DNA from: VFMC01 sp040380855
GTDB taxonomy: Bacteria; Actinomycetota; Acidimicrobiia; Acidimicrobiales; Ilumatobacteraceae
Length of the DNA stretch: 64,000 bases
Assembly: GCA_040380855.1 (NCBI GenBank)
Contig: JBEIIG010000003.1
Location: forward strand, 1 to 64,000
Direction: 5' to 3'
This document shows positions 36,029-44,690 of the stretch, piece by piece. The notes beneath the pieces are model-generated. The model was not told the DNA's origin. It did not search any database and saw nothing but the letters and a program-made list of their open reading frames with translations. Positions within the stretch are counted from its first letter, which is position 1, and each line of letters opens with the position of its first letter. The translations under genes were made by a program, and so were the position numbers.

Positions 36029-36679
36029 GTGCCCCGGCTGCGTCAGGTGGGCCGCGACGACGCCCACCCCTTCGCCCAGGCGATGTACCGCATGCTGTTC
36101 GCCGACCGCGACCCGGTGGTCGAGCCCGGTACGGCCTCGGGCACACCGGGCAACTGGTGGACCGTGTTCGCGCTGGTGCCCGATGCGTTCGACCACACCA
36201 CCGCGGGCTTCCAGTTCTACCGCTCGCCGAGTCGGCGCCTTGCCCCGAAGCTGCGCGAGCTCGGCCAGACGCGCGCCGGGTTCCTGGTGGGCAGCCGGTT
36301 CGTGTTCAGCCAGCACTGCAAGGCGTGCCGCGACGTGGGCTTCACCGACGAGCAGGTCGACGCGCTGCCGGCGTGGAGCGTGGCCGACTGCTGGTCGCCC
36401 GTCGAGCGTGCCATGCTGGCCTACACCGACTGCCTGGTGCTGCAGCACGGCCGCGTGCCCGATGCCGTGTTCACGGCGTTGCAGCAGCACCTCAGCGACG
36501 AGGAGATCCTCGAGTTCACGTACATCACGACTACCTACGCGATGCACGCCACGATGAGCCGCGCGCTGCGGTTGGAGTACGACGACGTCGACGACCCGGT
36601 GGCCGAGGTGCCCGACCTGCAGGGCCGGTTCGCCGGCCTCGACGTGATGGCCGTGGTCGACGAGGCGGGCCCGGCCTGA
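36029..36679 (+). CDS. Carboxymuconolactone decarboxylase / AhpD-like protein
   Basis: A 216-residue helical protein with the CMD fold. Its redox CxxC-type pair in QHCKACRDVG, preceded by VGSRFVFS, is the AhpD-like active site, unlike the CMD protein at 9166. A CMD-type helix follows (FTYITTTYAMHATMSRAL). The GTG at 36029 lies 3 bp after the VOC stop. A thiol-peroxidase-linked or decarboxylase role is possible. Confidence 0.75.
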   Translation: MPRLRQVGRDDAHPFAQAMYRMLFADRDPVVEPGTASGTPGNWWTVFALVPDAFDHTTAGFQFYRSPSRRLAPKLRELGQTRAGFLVGSRFVFSQHCKACRDVGFTDEQVDALPAWSVADCWSPVERAMLAYTDCLVLQHGRVPDAVFTALQQHLSDEEILEFTYITTTYAMHATMSRALRLEYDDVDDPVAEVPDLQGRFAGLDVMAVVDEAGPA

Positions 36680-36763
36680 GCCGTCGCCGGCACGTTTCGG
36701 CCGGCTGATCGCGACGAGCGCTGCGCGGGAAACCGTGTCACACCCCGCTGGCAGGGTGTGCGC

Positions 36764-38131
36764 ATGGAGCCGCTGACCGCAGCACGAACCGACGCACCGG
36801 GCTTCGCTGTTCCCGAGTTCGAGGCACTCGCCTCGGCCGACGTCGTCGCATTCGTCGCCCAGGCCGAGCGGTTGCGCCGCCAGGCCGAGGTGGCGGTGGC
36901 GTGCGGGTTGGCCGAACTGGGCCGCCGGGGGCTGCACCTCGACGACGGTCATGTCGATGCTGCCGCGTGGGGGCGGGCGATGTTCGGCTGGTCGGTGTCC
37001 GAGTCGAAGGGGTTGCTGCGTCTGGGCCGGGTGCTGAGGCGCTTGCCCTCGGTGCGGTCGCTGGCCGAGGACGGACGGGTCGGTCTGGCGCACCTCGCGG
37101 CCTTGGGTGAGGTCGAGCGCAACCCGCGCTGTCGCGACCAGGTGGGTGAGGCCGACGAGTTGTTCGGGGCCCAGGTGTTGCGGCTGCGCGCCGACGAGTT
37201 CGCCGTGCTGGTGCGGCGGTGGGTGGCGGCGGTCGACAGCGATGGCGCGGCACGCAGCCAGCAGGGTGTTCACCGGCGTCGCAACGCGACCGTTCTGCAG
37301 GTGGGTGACGAGGTGGTGGTGCGGGCCAACGGCGGTGCGTACGACGGTGCCGTGCTGCGCGAGGTGTTCGACCGCTTCTGCGAGGCCGAGTTCCTCACCG
37401 ACTGGGCCGAGGCGCGCCAGCAGGTGGGCGCCGACCTGGCCCGCGGGTTCCTGCCCCGCACCGACGCTCAGCGCCGGTTCGACGCGCTCGTCGCCGTCTT
37501 TACCGCGGCGGCTTCGGCGCCGGGCGTGCCTCGGTCGGGTGAGCCACTGGTGAACGTGGTTGTCGATGCGCGCACCGCGGCCGAGTTGCTCGCCGAGGCG
37601 GCGGGTGCCGAGGCGGTCGGTGCCGAGGTGCCGGGTGCCGGGGCGGTGGATGTCGATGCTGCTCGACCGTTGCCACCCGGCCAGGGTGTGTCGTCGGGGT
37701 CGCCCGACGAGGTGTTGTGGCGGCGGTGCGAGACGGTCGACGGGGTGCAACTCGCGCGGGCCGATGTGCTGGCGGCGCTGCTGATCGGGCAGTTGCGGCG
37801 GGTGGTGCTCGACTCGGCCGGCAGGGTGATCGACCTCGGTCGTCGCTCACGGTTGTTCCGAGGTGGGGCACGCGAGGCCGTGCTGTTGCTCGAGCGACGA
37901 TGTCTGTGGCCCGGGTGCAATGCGCCGCCGGGCCGGCTACAGGCCGATCATCTCCATGGCTGGGCCTTCGAGGGCGGCCGCACCGACCACGACGACGGTG
38001 GGCCGGCGTGCGGGCATCACAACCTCGTCAAACGCCGAGGCTTCAGCGCTCGGCGCGACGAACACGGGGGCTGGCACGTGTACCGGCCCGATGGCACCGA
38101 GATCACCCGGCACGACATCGTCGCGGCCTGA
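36764..38131 (+). CDS. DUF222 / HNH endonuclease domain protein (13E12-type)
   Basis: A 455-residue member of the DUF222-HNH family abundant in actinobacteria. Residues about 15-330 are DUF222 (EFEALASADVVAFVAQAERL; RRQAEVAVACGLAELGRRG). A low-complexity Ala/Gly/Val insert lies near 285-305. The C-terminus is an HNH nuclease: ERRCLWPGCNAPPGRLQADH, HLHGWAFEGGRTDHDDGG, then HHNLVKRRGF, with zinc-type CxxxxC and the His catalytic core. Related genes are scattered in many copies in mycobacteria (REP13E12), so mobility or a defence role is possible. No flanking repeats were seen. Confidence 0.85.
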   Translation: MEPLTAARTDAPGFAVPEFEALASADVVAFVAQAERLRRQAEVAVACGLAELGRRGLHLDDGHVDAAAWGRAMFGWSVSESKGLLRLGRVLRRLPSVRSLAEDGRVGLAHLAALGEVERNPRCRDQVGEADELFGAQVLRLRADEFAVLVRRWVAAVDSDGAARSQQGVHRRRNATVLQVGDEVVVRANGGAYDGAVLREVFDRFCEAEFLTDWAEARQQVGADLARGFLPRTDAQRRFDALVAVFTAAASAPGVPRSGEPLVNVVVDARTAAELLAEAAGAEAVGAEVPGAGAVDVDAARPLPPGQGVSSGSPDEVLWRRCETVDGVQLARADVLAALLIGQLRRVVLDSAGRVIDLGRRSRLFRGGAREAVLLLERRCLWPGCNAPPGRLQADHLHGWAFEGGRTDHDDGGPACGHHNLVKRRGFSARRDEHGGWHVYRPDGTEITRHDIVAA

Positions 38132-38184
38132 ACGGTCGTCGCACCCGTCTCAGCGCGGCATGGCGTGGTGCGGCGCGGTGCGGC

Positions 38185-39105
38185 TCAGGTGTCGAGCAGC
38201 GACGACACCGGGGTGCCGAGCCAGCCTGCCTCGCGGCGGGCCCAGTACTCGCTGCGCAGCCGGGTGGTGATGGGGCCGGGGCCGGCTTCGGTGTGGCGCA
38301 GTGGCCGGCCGTCGACCAGGCGCACCGGCATGACGCCGCCGGCCGTGCTCGACAGGAAGGCTTCGTCGGCGGCGCGCAGGTCGTCGGGGTACAGGTCGGC
38401 CTCGTCGGCGGGCACGCCCAACTCGGCGGCCAGTTCGAACACGGTGCGGCGGGTGATGCCTTCGAGCGCGTTGCCGCGTGGGCTGCGCACCCGGCCGTCG
38501 GCGACGAGGAACATGTTGTAACCCGAACCCTCCGACAGGCGCCCGTCGGGGGTGCACAGCACCGAGTTGTCGGCGTCGCGGTCGAGTGCCTCGAAGTACC
38601 CGCGGGTGAGGTCGAGCCAGTTGAAGTTCTTCATCGTCGGATCGACCGACTCGGGCGGGGTGCGGCGGTTGCCGGTAACGATGGCGAGGTCGACGCCGCG
38701 CGCCTGCTTGTCGGGCGGCACGATCCAGATGTAGGGCATCGCGTAGGCGTAGAACGTGTTGCGGCACAGGCGCAGGTCGCGCACGGTGGGCGACTGGTAG
38801 GGCCCGCGGGTCGAGAACATCTGCACGTACGCCTGGTCGAGGCCCGCCCGATGGGTGCACTCGGCGAGGATCCGCTTCACGTCGTCGGGTGCGACGGGTG
38901 GGGCGAGGCGACCCTTGGCGCACGACTGGAAGAAGCGTTCGACGTGGTCGTCGAGGCGGAAGAACTGCCCGTTCCACACCGAGGTGGTGTCGTACACCGC
39001 GTCGCCGCGGGTGAAGCCCGGATCGAGCATCGGGATGGTGGCCTCGACCAGAGGCACGTAGGTGCCGTTCGTCCAGGCGACACCTGCGAACGTGGCTGCG
39101 CTCAA
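38185..39105 (-). CDS. Class IV PLP aminotransferase, (R)-amine transaminase-like
   Basis: A 306-residue fold-type IV aminotransferase. PMLDPGFTRGDAVYDTTSVW is the N-terminal signature, and the PLP Lys is Lys159 in PTMKNFNWLDLTRGYFEA. SEGSGYNMFLVADG and GITRRTVFELAAEL bind cofactor phosphate. Residues at DTTSVWNGQFFRLDDH strongly resemble (R)-selective omega-transaminases. The TTG start at 39105 overlaps the TetR stop (TTGA), so TetR and transaminase are coupled. It diverges from the ABC/transketolase operon and may act on its substrate. Confidence 0.85.
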   Translation of the reverse strand: MSAATFAGVAWTNGTYVPLVEATIPMLDPGFTRGDAVYDTTSVWNGQFFRLDDHVERFFQSCAKGRLAPPVAPDDVKRILAECTHRAGLDQAYVQMFSTRGPYQSPTVRDLRLCRNTFYAYAMPYIWIVPPDKQARGVDLAIVTGNRRTPPESVDPTMKNFNWLDLTRGYFEALDRDADNSVLCTPDGRLSEGSGYNMFLVADGRVRSPRGNALEGITRRTVFELAAELGVPADEADLYPDDLRAADEAFLSSTAGGVMPVRLVDGRPLRHTEAGPGPITTRLRSEYWARREAGWLGTPVSSLLDT

Positions 39106-39794
39106 CGGGCCTTCTTTCGCTCGATCGGCCGCATGTAGGCCTCGAGGTAGTGGCGGATCACCTGCTTGGTCTCGGCGATGGCGGCCGGGTCGCCGGTCGG
39201 GTCGGCACGGAAGGCGAGCTCGAGACCCTTGTCGATGATGCCCACGTACATGCGCATCGCCGACACCGGATCGGCGCAGTCGAGGCGGATACCGCGGTCG
39301 TGCAGTTGCTCGACGAGCCGTTGGGCCTGCATCTCGTCGCTGCGCCGCATGGCATCGATCATCACCGGGCTGAGGTGGGGCGAGAACCACAGCCGTTGGA
39401 AGCCGGGTTGGGTGCGGTAGTGCTCGACGAGACAGTCGACGACGGCGAAGCACCCGTCGATCCAGTGCAGGCCGACTGCGCCGATGCGGGCCTGGCCGAC
39501 CCGCTCGTACAACACGGCGATCGAGCGCTCGACCACGGCGTCGAACACCGCCGAGCGGTCCTCGAAGTAGGTGTAGATCGAGCCCACCGAGATACCGGCG
39601 CGCTCGGCGATGAGGGTGGTGGTGACGAGGTCGGGGCCGATCTCGTCGACCAGGGCGGCCGTGACGTCGAGGATCGTGCTGATGCGTTCGCGGCTGCGCT
39701 CCTGGCGCGGTGCGCGACGTCGCGCGGTGCGGGTATCGCTGCCGCTTCCGCCGCCGATCGGCACCACCGTGGTCACGGAGCAGGATTCTGACAC
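39102..39794 (-). CDS. TetR-family transcriptional regulator of the cassette
   Basis: A 230-residue TetR regulator. The HTH lies at about residues 32-82 (ERISTILDVTAALVDEIGPD, LVTTTLIAERAGISVGSIYT, YFEDRSAVFDAVVERS), preceded by a basic Arg-rich tail. The start could be GTG 39794 or a later GTG. It diverges from the substrate-binding protein gene across 123 bp with a TGAAACAGTTTCA palindrome, probably its operator. Confidence 0.85.
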   Translation of the reverse strand: MSESCSVTTVVPIGGGSGSDTRTARRRAPRQERSRERISTILDVTAALVDEIGPDLVTTTLIAERAGISVGSIYTYFEDRSAVFDAVVERSIAVLYERVGQARIGAVGLHWIDGCFAVVDCLVEHYRTQPGFQRLWFSPHLSPVMIDAMRRSDEMQAQRLVEQLHDRGIRLDCADPVSAMRMYVGIIDKGLELAFRADPTGDPAAIAETKQVIRHYLEAYMRPIERKKAR

Positions 39795-39808
39795 ATCATC
39801 ATTGATGT

Positions 39809-39821
39809 TGAAACAGTTTCA
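39809..39821. promoter_or_regulatory. Candidate TetR operator palindrome TGAAACAGTTTCA
   Basis: A perfect 6+1+6 palindrome in the divergent promoter region, nested between outer CATCAT (39794-39799) and ATGATG (39827-39832) arms. It lies 15 bp from the TetR start. Size and placement suit a TetR dimer site. Confidence 0.6.
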
Positions 39822-39917
39822 TGTTTATGATGCGCTCGCCGGCCGATGTGTCTGCTGCGACATCGAGGGGACGTCGCAGTGAAGTCGTCCGGATTCGACA
39901 CCGAACAAGGGGGAACG

Positions 39918-41678
39918 ATGGCAACATCGACCATGCGCCCGGGCGCACACCGCACCGGCCGCCGTCGGCTCGCCGGCGTACTTGCAGCTGCTGCGCTGCT
40001 CGTCGCCGCATGCGGTGGCGACGACGACAACGACAGTTCATCGGCAACCACGGCAGGCGGAGGCTCGACCGAGACCACCGCTGCAGCCACCGAGACCACG
40101 GCGGGCGGCGGCGAGTCGACCGAGACCACCGCAGGAGGTGGCGGCGATGCCCGCGACCTCGTCATCGCTCGCGACATGGACATCAACTCGCTCGATCCGG
40201 CCCGCGCCTATTGCGACACCTGCCAGATCTTCCTCACCGCCGTCTACGAGACGCTCATCACGCTCGACCCGGCCGACCTCACCAAGCAGGTCCCGCGCCT
40301 GGCCGAGAGCTGGGAGGCCAACGCCGACAACACCCAGTTCACGTTCACGCTCAACCCGAAGGCCACCTTCGCCGACGGCTCGCCGGTCGAGTCGAAGGAC
40401 GTGAAGTGGTCGTGGGAGCGGCTGGCCAACGTGCTCGGCTCGGCTGCCTACCTGATGGACGGCTACACCGGTATCGAGACGCCCGACGCCCAGACCGTGG
40501 TGGTCAGCTTCAAGGCCCCGAATTCGGCGTTCCTGCCGATCGTCAGCGCCGGCATGATGGGCATCACCAACAGCGACGTGGCCATCGAAGAGGCCAAGTC
40601 GCTGGCCGAGGTGGGCGCCGACGCCAGCGACACCTCCGAGCAGTTCTACTTCGAGCAGTCGCTCGGCAGCGGCCCGTACCAGCTCGAGTCGTACACCGAG
40701 GGCGACGCGCTCGTCCTCGCCCGCAACGACAACTATTGGGGCGACACCAAGCCGGTGTTCCCGACGGTCACCATCAAGCAGGTGAAAGACGCCGCATCAC
40801 AACTGCAGCAGTTGCAGGCCGGCGATGTCGACATCGCCATGCAGTTGAGCATCGACTCGCTCGGCCAGGCCGAGGGCGACCCGAACCTCAGCATCAGCAC
40901 CGTCGACTCGTACAACTTCGTGTACATCGCCCTCAGCTCCGGTGCAATGGCCGGTGCGGGTGCCCAGGAGCTGACCGACCCGAAGGTGCGCGAGGCCATC
41001 AAGTACGCCATCGACTACCAGGGCATGCTCGACGTCACGGTGGCGGGCAAGGGCAAGCTGCAGGCGTCGCCCATTCCGAACGGGTTCGACGGTTCGGTCG
41101 ACCTGCCGCTTCCGGCACAAGACCTCGACAAGGCCAAGGCCCTCATGGCCGAGGCCGGCCTGGCCGACGGCTTCACCCTCGACGCCATCTACCCGAAGGT
41201 GAACGTCTACGGCGTCGACTTCGACGTGATGATGCAGAAGGTGCAGCAGGACCTGAAGGCGCTGAACATCGAGGTGAACCTCCAGCCGAACGAGTTCCCG
41301 CAGTGGCTCGACACCATCAAGGCCACGGGCATTCCGCTCACCGCGGTGTACTTCGCCCCCGACCACACCGACACCAGCCAGTACCCCGGCTACTTCGGGA
41401 TGATGGACGGCACGCCGTGGTCGAAGCGGGCCGGCGGCGGTGCTGCCGGTACGCCCAATGTCAACCCTGCTGAGGCCCCGTTGCTGGCGGAGGCGCTTGC
41501 CGCCAGTGGCGACGCGAAGATCGCTGCGTACACCAAGCTCGGCCAGGAGATGATGAACGACCTCATCTTCTTCCCGATGGTGAACCCGCAGCTCATCCTC
41601 GCCTCGCAGGCCGACATCACGGGCTTGCACTACAGCGCTTGCTGCAACCTCGACCTGGCGCTTCTCGGCGTGAAGTGA
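39918..41678 (+). CDS. Peptide/nickel-type ABC substrate-binding lipoprotein
   Basis: A 586-residue family 5 extracellular solute-binding lipoprotein. The ATG at 39918 follows GGGGGAA; the signal peptide ends LLVAACGG. A Thr/Glu/Gly-rich linker with repeated STETTAGGG units spans about residues 45-75. The fold begins LVIARDMDINSLDPARAYCD and includes SGPYQLESYTEGDALVLARN. Family members bind oligopeptides, opines, sugars or glucosides, so substrate cannot be fixed. It is the first gene of a ten-gene operon. Confidence 0.9.
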   Translation: MATSTMRPGAHRTGRRRLAGVLAAAALLVAACGGDDDNDSSSATTAGGGSTETTAAATETTAGGGESTETTAGGGGDARDLVIARDMDINSLDPARAYCDTCQIFLTAVYETLITLDPADLTKQVPRLAESWEANADNTQFTFTLNPKATFADGSPVESKDVKWSWERLANVLGSAAYLMDGYTGIETPDAQTVVVSFKAPNSAFLPIVSAGMMGITNSDVAIEEAKSLAEVGADASDTSEQFYFEQSLGSGPYQLESYTEGDALVLARNDNYWGDTKPVFPTVTIKQVKDAASQLQQLQAGDVDIAMQLSIDSLGQAEGDPNLSISTVDSYNFVYIALSSGAMAGAGAQELTDPKVREAIKYAIDYQGMLDVTVAGKGKLQASPIPNGFDGSVDLPLPAQDLDKAKALMAEAGLADGFTLDAIYPKVNVYGVDFDVMMQKVQQDLKALNIEVNLQPNEFPQWLDTIKATGIPLTAVYFAPDHTDTSQYPGYFGMMDGTPWSKRAGGGAAGTPNVNPAEAPLLAEALAASGDAKIAAYTKLGQEMMNDLIFFPMVNPQLILASQADITGLHYSACCNLDLALLGVK

Positions 41679-41709
41679 CGCCGAGCGTCGAATCTCCTCA
41701 TGCCCTCCG

Positions 41710-41782
41710 GGGGGCGCCGGACGACCGGCGCCCCCTCCCGGGGGGTGGTGTGGTGCCGGGCGACCGGCGCCCCCTCCCGGGG
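41710..41782 (+). repeat. Duplicated hairpin between binding protein and permease genes
   Basis: Left arm GGGGGCGCCGG (41710-41720), loop ACGA, right arm CCGGCGCCCCC (41725-41735): an 11-bp perfect stem. A 28-bp block (41716-41743) is repeated at 41755-41782 with one mismatch, giving a second smaller hairpin GCCGG-GCGA-CCGGC. It has no U-run, so it is likely an mRNA-stabilising or partial-termination element that keeps binding-protein expression above the membrane components. Confidence 0.7.
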
Positions 41783-41803
41783 CCGAGCTGAGACCGAGCC
41801 TGC

Positions 41804-42817
41804 ATGAAGCGCTACATCCTCGGTCGCCTCGCCGTGGTGCCGTTCCTCCTCATCGGCATCGTGACCGTGGCGTTCTGCATCTCGCGGCTCATTCCCGCCG
41901 ATCCGCTCACGTCGATCGTCAGCGAACGACAGATGGGCAACGAAGAGGTCGTCAAGGCGGCCGAAGCACGATGGGGACTCGACAAGAGCATCCCCCAGCA
42001 GTACGTGCTGTACGTGAAGAACCTGTTCAAGGGCGACCTCGGCACGTCGTTCCGCACCAAGCAGTCGGTCACCAGCGACCTCGGTGAGCGCATACCCGCA
42101 ACGCTCGAACTGGCGATCGCCGCGATGATCTTCGGTGGTGGTGGCGGGGTGGCCCTCGGCGCCCTGGCAGCCAGCCGGCAGAACAAACCAACCGACCATG
42201 TGAGCCGCGTGTTCTCGCTGTTGGGCTCGTCGTTGCCGGTGTTCTGGACGGGCCTGGCGCTGCTGTTCGTCTTCTACGCCCGGCTGAGCTGGCTGCCGGG
42301 CCCGGGTCGTCTTCCGGCCCGTACCGATCCGCCCGAGCACATCACCGGGCTCTACACCGTCGATGCGCTGCTGCACGGCCAGTGGTCGCTGTTCTGGCAG
42401 GCGCTCTATCACCTCATCCTTCCTGCCTTCGTGCTCGGCTGGGCCGTCATGGGCAGCGTGTCGCGGTTGGTGCGTGCATCGATGCTCGACGAACTGCACG
42501 CCGACTACGTACGCACGGCACGGTCGAAGGGCCTGCGACGTGGCGCCGTGATGCGCGGTCATGTGTTGCGCAACGCAATGCTGCCCGTGCTCACCATCCT
42601 CGGGTTCTCGTTCGCCACGCTGCTCACCGGCGCGGTGCTCACCGAGACCATCTTCGAGTGGAACGGCATCGGTGCCTACGCGGTGGCGGCCACTCGCACG
42701 CTCGACTACCCGGCCATCAACGGGGTGTGCCTGTTCGGGGGCACGGTCTTCTTGCTGGCCAACCTCGTCACCGACGTGCTGTACGCCTTCGCTGACCCGA
42801 AGATCAGGCTGTCATGA
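41804..42817 (+). CDS. Peptide-type ABC transporter permease 1 (DppB-like)
   Basis: A 337-residue six-helix permease with the DppB-type N-terminus (RYILGRLAVVPFLLIGIVTV), a large periplasmic segment with GDLGTSFRTKQSV, and the EAA loop YVRTARSKGLRRGAVMRGHV. GAVLTETIFEWNGIG is the usual C-terminal feature. It overlaps the next gene (ATGA at 42814). Confidence 0.92.
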   Translation: MKRYILGRLAVVPFLLIGIVTVAFCISRLIPADPLTSIVSERQMGNEEVVKAAEARWGLDKSIPQQYVLYVKNLFKGDLGTSFRTKQSVTSDLGERIPATLELAIAAMIFGGGGGVALGALAASRQNKPTDHVSRVFSLLGSSLPVFWTGLALLFVFYARLSWLPGPGRLPARTDPPEHITGLYTVDALLHGQWSLFWQALYHLILPAFVLGWAVMGSVSRLVRASMLDELHADYVRTARSKGLRRGAVMRGHVLRNAMLPVLTILGFSFATLLTGAVLTETIFEWNGIGAYAVAATRTLDYPAINGVCLFGGTVFLLANLVTDVLYAFADPKIRLS

Positions 42818-43707
42818 GTACCGAACCGGTCATCACCGACCCGCCCGCCGCAGCCGATGCCGACTCGGCTTCGGTGTCGCGTGGTCGGCGCCTGCTGCGG
42901 TTGCTGCGCCGTCCCGGCATCGCGTTCGGTGTGGCCGTGGTGCTGTTCTGGCTGGTGGTGCTCGTCACCGTGCACTGGTGGGCGCCGTACGACCCGTTCG
43001 AGAGCACGGGCAAGCGCCTGTCGCCTCCCAGTGGCGACCACTGGTTCGGCACCGATGCGCTCGGCCGCGACGTGTTCACCCGTGTCATGTACGGCTCGCG
43101 TCAGTCGTTGCCGATCTCGGTGGCGGTCATCGCCTCGGCGGTGTTCATCGGCTCGGTGCTCGGTGCCGCTGCCGGCTACTTCGGGAAGTGGACCGACGCT
43201 GTGGTGATGCGTCTCACCGACGTGACGATGGCGTTCCCGGCCATCTTGCTGGCCATGGCCGTGGCCGCGGCGCTGGGGCCGGGGCTCCGCAACGGTTTCA
43301 TCGCGATGGTCATCGTCTGGTGGCCCATCTACGCCCGATTGCTGCGCGCCCAGGTGATGGCCATCAAGCACCGCGAACACATCGAGGCAGCCGTCACCAT
43401 CGGCGCCACGCGGGGGCGCATCCTGCGCAAGCACGTGCTGCCGTTGTCGTTCACCCCGGTGCTGGTGAACGCCACGATGGACCTCGGCCAAGTGGTGCTG
43501 CTCACGGCATCGCTCAGCTTCCTCGGCCTCGGCGCCCTGCCGCCGAGTCCCGAGTGGGGTGCGATGATCACCGAGGGCGCGAAGAACTTCTACCAGTGGT
43601 GGATCGCCGTGGCCCCGGGTCTGGCCATCGTCTCGGTGGTGCTGGGCTTCAACTTCATGGGCGACGGCCTGCGCGACGCGCTCGACGTGAAGGCGGCCTC
43701 GCGATGA
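42814..43707 (+). CDS. Peptide-type ABC transporter permease 2 (DppC-like)
   Basis: A 297-residue permease. HWFGTDALGRDVFTRVMYGS is the DppC signature before the core helices, and the EAA loop is IEAAVTIGATRGRILRKHVL. LSFLGLGALPPSPEWGAMI is conserved near the end. It overlaps both neighbours by ATGA and pairs with the preceding permease. Confidence 0.92.
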   Translation: MSTEPVITDPPAAADADSASVSRGRRLLRLLRRPGIAFGVAVVLFWLVVLVTVHWWAPYDPFESTGKRLSPPSGDHWFGTDALGRDVFTRVMYGSRQSLPISVAVIASAVFIGSVLGAAAGYFGKWTDAVVMRLTDVTMAFPAILLAMAVAAALGPGLRNGFIAMVIVWWPIYARLLRAQVMAIKHREHIEAAVTIGATRGRILRKHVLPLSFTPVLVNATMDLGQVVLLTASLSFLGLGALPPSPEWGAMITEGAKNFYQWWIAVAPGLAIVSVVLGFNFMGDGLRDALDVKAASR

Positions 43708-44690
43708 GCGAACCGCTGCTCGAACTGACCGGCCTCGGGGTCGACTTCGCCGTCAGCGGCGGCACGGTGCACGCGGTGCGCGGTGTCGACCTCACGGTCG
43801 GCCGCGGCGAGGTGGTGGGCATCGTCGGCGAGTCGGGGTCGGGCAAGAGCGCCACGATGCTCGCCCTGCTCGGCCTGCTGGCGCCGAACGCGTCGGTGCA
43901 CGGCTCGGCCCGCTTCGCCGGCAGCGAGATCATCGGCGCCTCCGAGGCGAAGTTGCGCGCCTTGCGCGGCGGTCGCATCGGCATGATCTTCCAAGACCCG
44001 ATGACGTCGCTGAACCCGGTGCTCACCGTCGGTCACCAGATCGCCGAATCGATCGAGACCCACCAGTCGCTCAGTCGCAAGCAGACCGACGCCCGCGTAC
44101 GTGAACTGCTCGACCTCGTGGCCATCCCCAACGCGGCCGAGCGGGTGAAGTCGTATCCGCATGAACTGTCGGGCGGGATGCGCCAGCGCGTGATGATCGC
44201 CATCGCCATGGCGAACAGTCCCGAGTTGATCATCGCCGACGAGCCGACGACGGCGCTCGACGTCACCATCCAGGCGCAGATCCTCGCCGTGCTCGACGAT
44301 CTGCGACGCCAGACGGGTACCGCCATGGTGATCATCACCCACGACCTCGGGGTAGTGGCAGGGGTGGCCGACCGGGTGAACGTGATGTACGCCGGCAAGG
44401 TGGTCGAGCGCGGCACGGTCGACGAGGTGTTCTACGGCTGCGAGCACCCCTACACCCGCGGGTTGCTCGCCTGCCTGCCCCGGCTCGACCGGCGCGACCA
44501 GGACATCGAGCCCATCGGTGGTGCGCCGCCGGTGCTCGACCAGTTGCCGACCGGTTGCGCGTTCGCGCCCCGCTGCCGGTATGCCGAACACGCCTGCACC
44601 ACCGCCGAGCCCGAGCTGCGTGTGCTGCAGGCCACGGCGGTTGCCTGTCACCGGGCACCGGTGGGCGGCCGCCAGGGGGTAGCGTCGTGA
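43704..44690 (+). CDS. Peptide-type ABC transporter ATPase (DppD-like)
   Basis: A 328-residue ATPase: Walker A VGESGSGKSATMLALL, Q-loop MIFQDPMTSLNPVLTVG, signature ELSGGMRQRVMIAIAM, Walker B ELIIADEPTTALDVTIQAQI, switch VIITHDLGVVAGVADR. The C-terminal oligopeptide-transporter domain has the Cys-rich element GCAFAPRCRYAEHAC, which holds an iron-sulfur cluster in some members. ATGA and GTGA overlaps join it to the permease and the second ATPase. Confidence 0.93.
   Translation: MSEPLLELTGLGVDFAVSGGTVHAVRGVDLTVGRGEVVGIVGESGSGKSATMLALLGLLAPNASVHGSARFAGSEIIGASEAKLRALRGGRIGMIFQDPMTSLNPVLTVGHQIAESIETHQSLSRKQTDARVRELLDLVAIPNAAERVKSYPHELSGGMRQRVMIAIAMANSPELIIADEPTTALDVTIQAQILAVLDDLRRQTGTAMVIITHDLGVVAGVADRVNVMYAGKVVERGTVDEVFYGCEHPYTRGLLACLPRLDRRDQDIEPIGGAPPVLDQLPTGCAFAPRCRYAEHACTTAEPELRVLQATAVACHRAPVGGRQGVAS

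Noticed and set aside
36764..38131. DUF222/HNH gene as part of a mobile element or prophage
   Set aside because: No flanking repeats, integrase or other phage genes; the family is common on actinobacterial chromosomes.
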